This document shows positions 7,147 to 8,843 of a DNA stretch of 8,843 bases, in pieces (position 1 is the first letter of the stretch; every line of letters begins with the position of its first letter). The stretch covers positions 1-8,843 of the forward strand of contig NZ_JALFCU010000071.1 of NCBI RefSeq assembly GCF_022771645.1, in the 5' to 3' direction. A model generated the notes under the pieces. That model searched no databases. It saw nothing but the letters and a program-made list of their open reading frames with translations, and was not told the origin of the DNA. This DNA comes from Selenomonas sp. (lineage in GTDB: Bacteria > Bacillota > Negativicutes > Selenomonadales > Selenomonadaceae). A program made the position numbers and the translations under genes.

Positions 7147-7249
7147 CGCCTAAAGGGCGTTCAACAGCCTTATCTTATCTTAAATCCCTGTCTCTTTCAG
7201 GGATAGATTTTCGATGGTTCTGAAGTGCTCTGAACCATTGATAAATCTA
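7147..7249 (-). promoter_or_regulatory. structured 5' leader of recQ (three hairpins)
   Basis: In the predicted recQ leader RNA, the segment 7204-7249 folds into a hairpin of about 17 bp: TAGATTT/AAATCTA outside and ATGGTTC/GAACCAT inside, joined by three pairs (one wobble) and one bulged T, with an 11-nt loop. Immediately next is a 7-bp hairpin ATCCCTG/CAGGGAT (7184-7190 with 7198-7204), then a 4-bp CGCC/GGCG hairpin (7147-7159). No T tract follows the large hairpin, so it is not a normal terminator for the integrase gene. It could control recQ translation or mRNA stability, be a small RNA, or belong to the integrated element's attachment region. I recognise no known riboswitch class. Confidence 0.5.
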
Positions 7250-7259
7250 GCTTCTTTTG

Positions 7260-7288
7260 ACTATAGCATAATTTTCGCTTGCTGTGAA
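7260..7288 (-). promoter_or_regulatory. near-consensus sigma-70/sigma-A promoter facing recQ
   Basis: On the minus strand TTCACA (7283-7288, five of six matches to TTGACA) is followed after exactly 17 nt by TATAGT (7260-7265, five of six matches to TATAAT), with TGC directly before it as an extended -10 element. Transcription should begin near 7253, just before the large leader hairpin and about 165 nt before the recQ start codon. Confidence 0.7.
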
Positions 7289-7312
7289 TAAACTAGCTCT
7301 TGTTGCAATTTC

Positions 7313-7331
7313 GGCGGCAAAATGGCGGCAA
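7313..7331. repeat. two GGCGGCAA direct repeats beside the integrase 3' end
   Basis: GGCGGCAA occurs at 7313-7320 and 7324-7331, an 11-bp period, four bases from the integrase stop codon. Short direct repeats at this place are typical of tyrosine-integrase arm-binding sites in attachment regions. That role is inferred; the att core and the other end of the element are not visible. Confidence 0.4.
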
Positions 7332-7334
7332 GGT

Positions 7335-8432
7335 TTAGACAAAAACGCGGTCGAGGATTTCGCGCTCCGCTTGCTCGCGGTGGGCGAGGACATGGGAGTA
7401 TACTTTCGCCGTGGTGCTGATGCTCGCATGGCCGAGGCGCTTGGAGACGAGCTCAAGGTCTTCGCCGGCTTCGAGCAGCATGGTCGCATGCGTGTGGCGC
7501 AAGCTGTGGAAGCAGAGGCCGGGCGGGAAATGCTTTCTCGCATATTCTCCGACGACTTGCATTTGCGGTGGCCTTACCGCTGTACCATCTTCATGCCGGC
7601 AGACACGCCCGCTGTCGCGGTAGAATTTGCCGTAGCGCAGACGATCCTTTGCCTGCTGCGCATGCGCCGCCTTGAGAATCTTGACGAGCCTTTCGCCAAT
7701 GGTGATAGTGCGCATGCCTGATTTGCTCTTGGTCGTGTCTTGTACTGTGCCGTTGTGCAGTACGGTTTTGTTGATGCGGAGTTTCTTTTCCTCGAAGTCG
7801 ATGTCTTCCCACGTGAGCGCGAGGACTTCGCCCTTGCGTGCGCCTGTGTGGTAGGAAATCAGAACGGGCAGGAGAATCTCCGGGCGGCGCTCGAGGTAGG
7901 CTGTCAGTTCCTTGAATTCCTCTTGCGTGAACGCGCGGCGCTCGGCGAGTGGACGCGCCTCTGGCGTCACTACTCCACGCATGGGCGTGTCTTTCAGATA
8001 CTCGCAGAAGACGGCGAAGTCGAACGTGAGCGACAGGACGGCGTGGAGGCTGCGCATGAGCGAGACGGAGACGTGTTTCGCTTCGCTGTTCAGGAGCGCT
8101 TGCAGGTCGCGCGGGCGGATGTCCCGGATGCGCTTGTCTCCGATGATGGGGACAAGGTGATTTTTCAAAATGCTGCTGTATGCCTCCTGCGTTTTCGCGC
8201 GTCTCTGGCTCAAGCTGTCTTTCGTCCACTCGTCGGCGAGCTCGCGGTAGGTGATCTTCGCGCCCTTGTCGACGCTGCCGGTGACGGTATACTCGGCGAG
8301 GGCGGCTGCGCGGGCTTTTTCTGCTTCGGCTTTCGTGCGGCCGCCGACGCGCTCGATGCGCTTGCGCGTGCCGCCGCTTTCGAGCTCGATGGTGTAGTAC
8401 CATTTCTTGCCGCGCTTGCGGAAAAATGACAT
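7335..8432 (-). CDS. tyrosine-family site-specific integrase
   Basis: The 365-aa protein catalyses integration and excision of a mobile element by strand exchange at att sites. A basic N-terminal arm-binding region (1-55, KRGKKWYYTIELESGG then TKAEAEKAR) is followed by a SAM-like core-binding domain (about 60-150) and a catalytic domain (165-365). The catalytic residues are all visible: R199 in TGARKGEVLAL, a lysine in KSKSGMRT (K235 or K237), H309 and R312 in FHSLRHTHAT, H335 in LGHAS, and nucleophile Y345 in VYSHV. The layout is like phage and Tn916-type integrases. The start at 8432 is supported by AAAGGAGG at 8441-8448. The gene appears intact. Its 3' end faces recQ, with candidate arm repeats between, so the element boundary probably lies within about 7250-7334. 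Confidence 0.96.
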   Translation of the reverse strand: MSFFRKRGKKWYYTIELESGGTRKRIERVGGRTKAEAEKARAAALAEYTVTGSVDKGAKITYRELADEWTKDSLSQRRAKTQEAYSSILKNHLVPIIGDKRIRDIRPRDLQALLNSEAKHVSVSLMRSLHAVLSLTFDFAVFCEYLKDTPMRGVVTPEARPLAERRAFTQEEFKELTAYLERRPEILLPVLISYHTGARKGEVLALTWEDIDFEEKKLRINKTVLHNGTVQDTTKSKSGMRTITIGERLVKILKAAHAQQAKDRLRYGKFYRDSGRVCRHEDGTAVRPPQMQVVGEYARKHFPPGLCFHSLRHTHATMLLEAGEDLELVSKRLGHASISTTAKVYSHVLAHREQAEREILDRVFV

Positions 8433-8440
8433 GGAAGTTT

Positions 8441-8448
8441 CCTCCTTT
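8441..8448 (-). promoter_or_regulatory. strong ribosome binding site of the integrase
   Basis: AAAGGAGG on the minus strand, eight nt before the ATG at 8432. It is a near-perfect Shine-Dalgarno sequence and fixes the integrase start. Confidence 0.8.
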
Positions 8449-8529
8449 CATGACAGAAGCTGTGTGGCGTGGTAAAATATCAAGTGGACATAGGCAACAC
8501 CTCTTTCCATAGGGACTCTCTGAAACACT

Positions 8530-8538
8530 ACCTCCTTT
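8530..8538 (-). promoter_or_regulatory. orphan Shine-Dalgarno-like sequence
   Basis: AAAGGAGGT on the minus strand is almost identical to the integrase ribosome binding site but is not followed by a credible gene. A GTG is too close (about 2 nt), an ATG at 8510 is too far (20 nt) and opens only 20 codons, ending at 8448. It may be the remnant of a deleted small gene. Confidence 0.4.
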
Positions 8539-8541
8539 CTT

Positions 8542-8577
8542 AGCCCCCTCGCGGCGTCAACGCGAGGGGGCTTTTTT
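8542..8577 (+). terminator. strong intrinsic terminator facing the + strand
   Basis: AGCCCCCTCGCG (8542-8553) and CGCGAGGGGGCT (8561-8572) form a perfect 12-bp GC-rich stem with a 7-nt loop, followed by six T (8572-8577) on the + strand. Both flanking genes are on the minus strand, where no T run follows the hairpin. It therefore looks like a terminator for a rightward transcript, or a processing/stability hairpin between the two minus-strand genes. Confidence 0.75.
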
Positions 8578-8843
8578 CATGCTCTTTTTTCCGTGGCGAT
8601 AGTCGGAGAGGAAGAAGCAGCGACCTTCTTTTGGAGTTCGAGCGCCACGTCGAGCTCGGCGTGCTTCTGCGCTTCGTATTCCTTGCGGGCGTCTTCGGCG
8701 CTCTTTCCTTCCTTCATGTGCGCCTTGAGTGTGCTGGCGACGGCTTCGACCTTGCGGGCGACGTCTTCGCGCTTTTCGTCGTCGAGCTCGAACCATGCGC
8801 GGGCGATTTCTTCGCTGAATCCATGGAGGAAGAATTTCTCGCG
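8577..8843 (-). CDS. 3' end of an unrecognised gene upstream of the integrase (partial)
   Basis: On the minus strand a frame runs open from the window edge (8843) to a TGA at 8577-8579, giving 88 residues. They are strongly charged and helical (FSEEIARAWFELDDEKRED, then KVEAVASTLKAHMKEGKSAE and an alanine/glutamate-rich tail ending in ATEKRA), as in a soluble, perhaps coiled-coil protein. Codon third positions are mostly G or C, matching the integrase gene. A competing frame in the same strand (8557-8796) gives an arginine-rich, low-complexity product and is less credible. I recognise no family. Its position before the integrase suggests an element-borne gene of the same mobile unit. Start and full length lie outside the window. 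Confidence 0.65.
   Translation of the reverse strand, partial: REKFFLHGFSEEIARAWFELDDEKREDVARKVEAVASTLKAHMKEGKSAEDARKEYEAQKHAELDVALELQKKVAASSSPTIATEKRA

Noticed and set aside
7204..7249. Large hairpin as the integrase terminator
   Set aside because: No T tract follows on the minus strand, and it lies downstream of a strong promoter facing the same way, so a leader RNA role is more likely.
7313..7331. Repeats as a CRISPR array
   Set aside because: Only two 8-bp copies with a 3-bp gap; far too short and no cas gene nearby.
8557..8796. Minus-strand 79-codon frame at the right edge
   Set aside because: It is arginine-rich low complexity and ends inside the terminator hairpin; another minus frame, open from the edge to 8577, has more protein-like composition.

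Overview
The window looks like a bacterial accessory region. The coding style (strong AAGGAGG-type ribosome binding sites, GC-rich genes with many C/G-ending codons, intrinsic terminators) suggests a GC-rich Firmicute, possibly a Negativicute such as a Selenomonas relative. That taxonomic guess is inference from style only, at low confidence.

Region 1 (about 3-3926, + strand) is a tightly coupled operon. It may begin with the last 22 codons of an upstream gene (3-71). Then come an unrecognised 320-aa protein (94-1056), a 282-aa protein that resembles the uncharacterised DUF6339 family (1053-1901), a PD-(D/E)XK nuclease-like protein of the DUF4420 type (1876-2799), and a complete C5 cytosine DNA methyltransferase (2799-3926). 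The last four genes overlap at each junction (ATGA, 26 nt, TAATG), so they probably make one multi-protein system. A methyltransferase, a candidate nuclease and two novel proteins point to a restriction-like anti-phage system. It is related in parts list to the MORC/Z1/DUF4420/AIPR restriction operons known from comparative genomics, but those large partners are not inside the window. This is the most likely undescribed system here. The operon ends at a symmetrical 16-bp hairpin (3935-3970) that probably stops transcription from both sides.

Region 2 (3986-7089, - strand) carries a DUF4143-type AAA_14 ATPase (3986-5179) and a full-length RecQ helicase (5296-7089), each with its own signals: a terminator and a promoter lie between them. 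These genes are visibly more GC-rich than region 1. RecQ is preceded by about 165 nt of predicted leader RNA that begins at a near-consensus promoter and folds into a 17-bp hairpin followed by a second hairpin.

Region 3 (about 7300-8843, - strand) is the end of an integrated element: a complete tyrosine integrase (7335-8432), two GGCGGCAA direct repeats beside its 3' end that may be integrase arm sites, and the 3' end of another gene (8577-8843). Between that gene and the integrase lie a strong hairpin whose T tract faces the 'wrong' way and an orphan ribosome binding site. No rRNA, tRNA, CRISPR array or insertion sequence was found.
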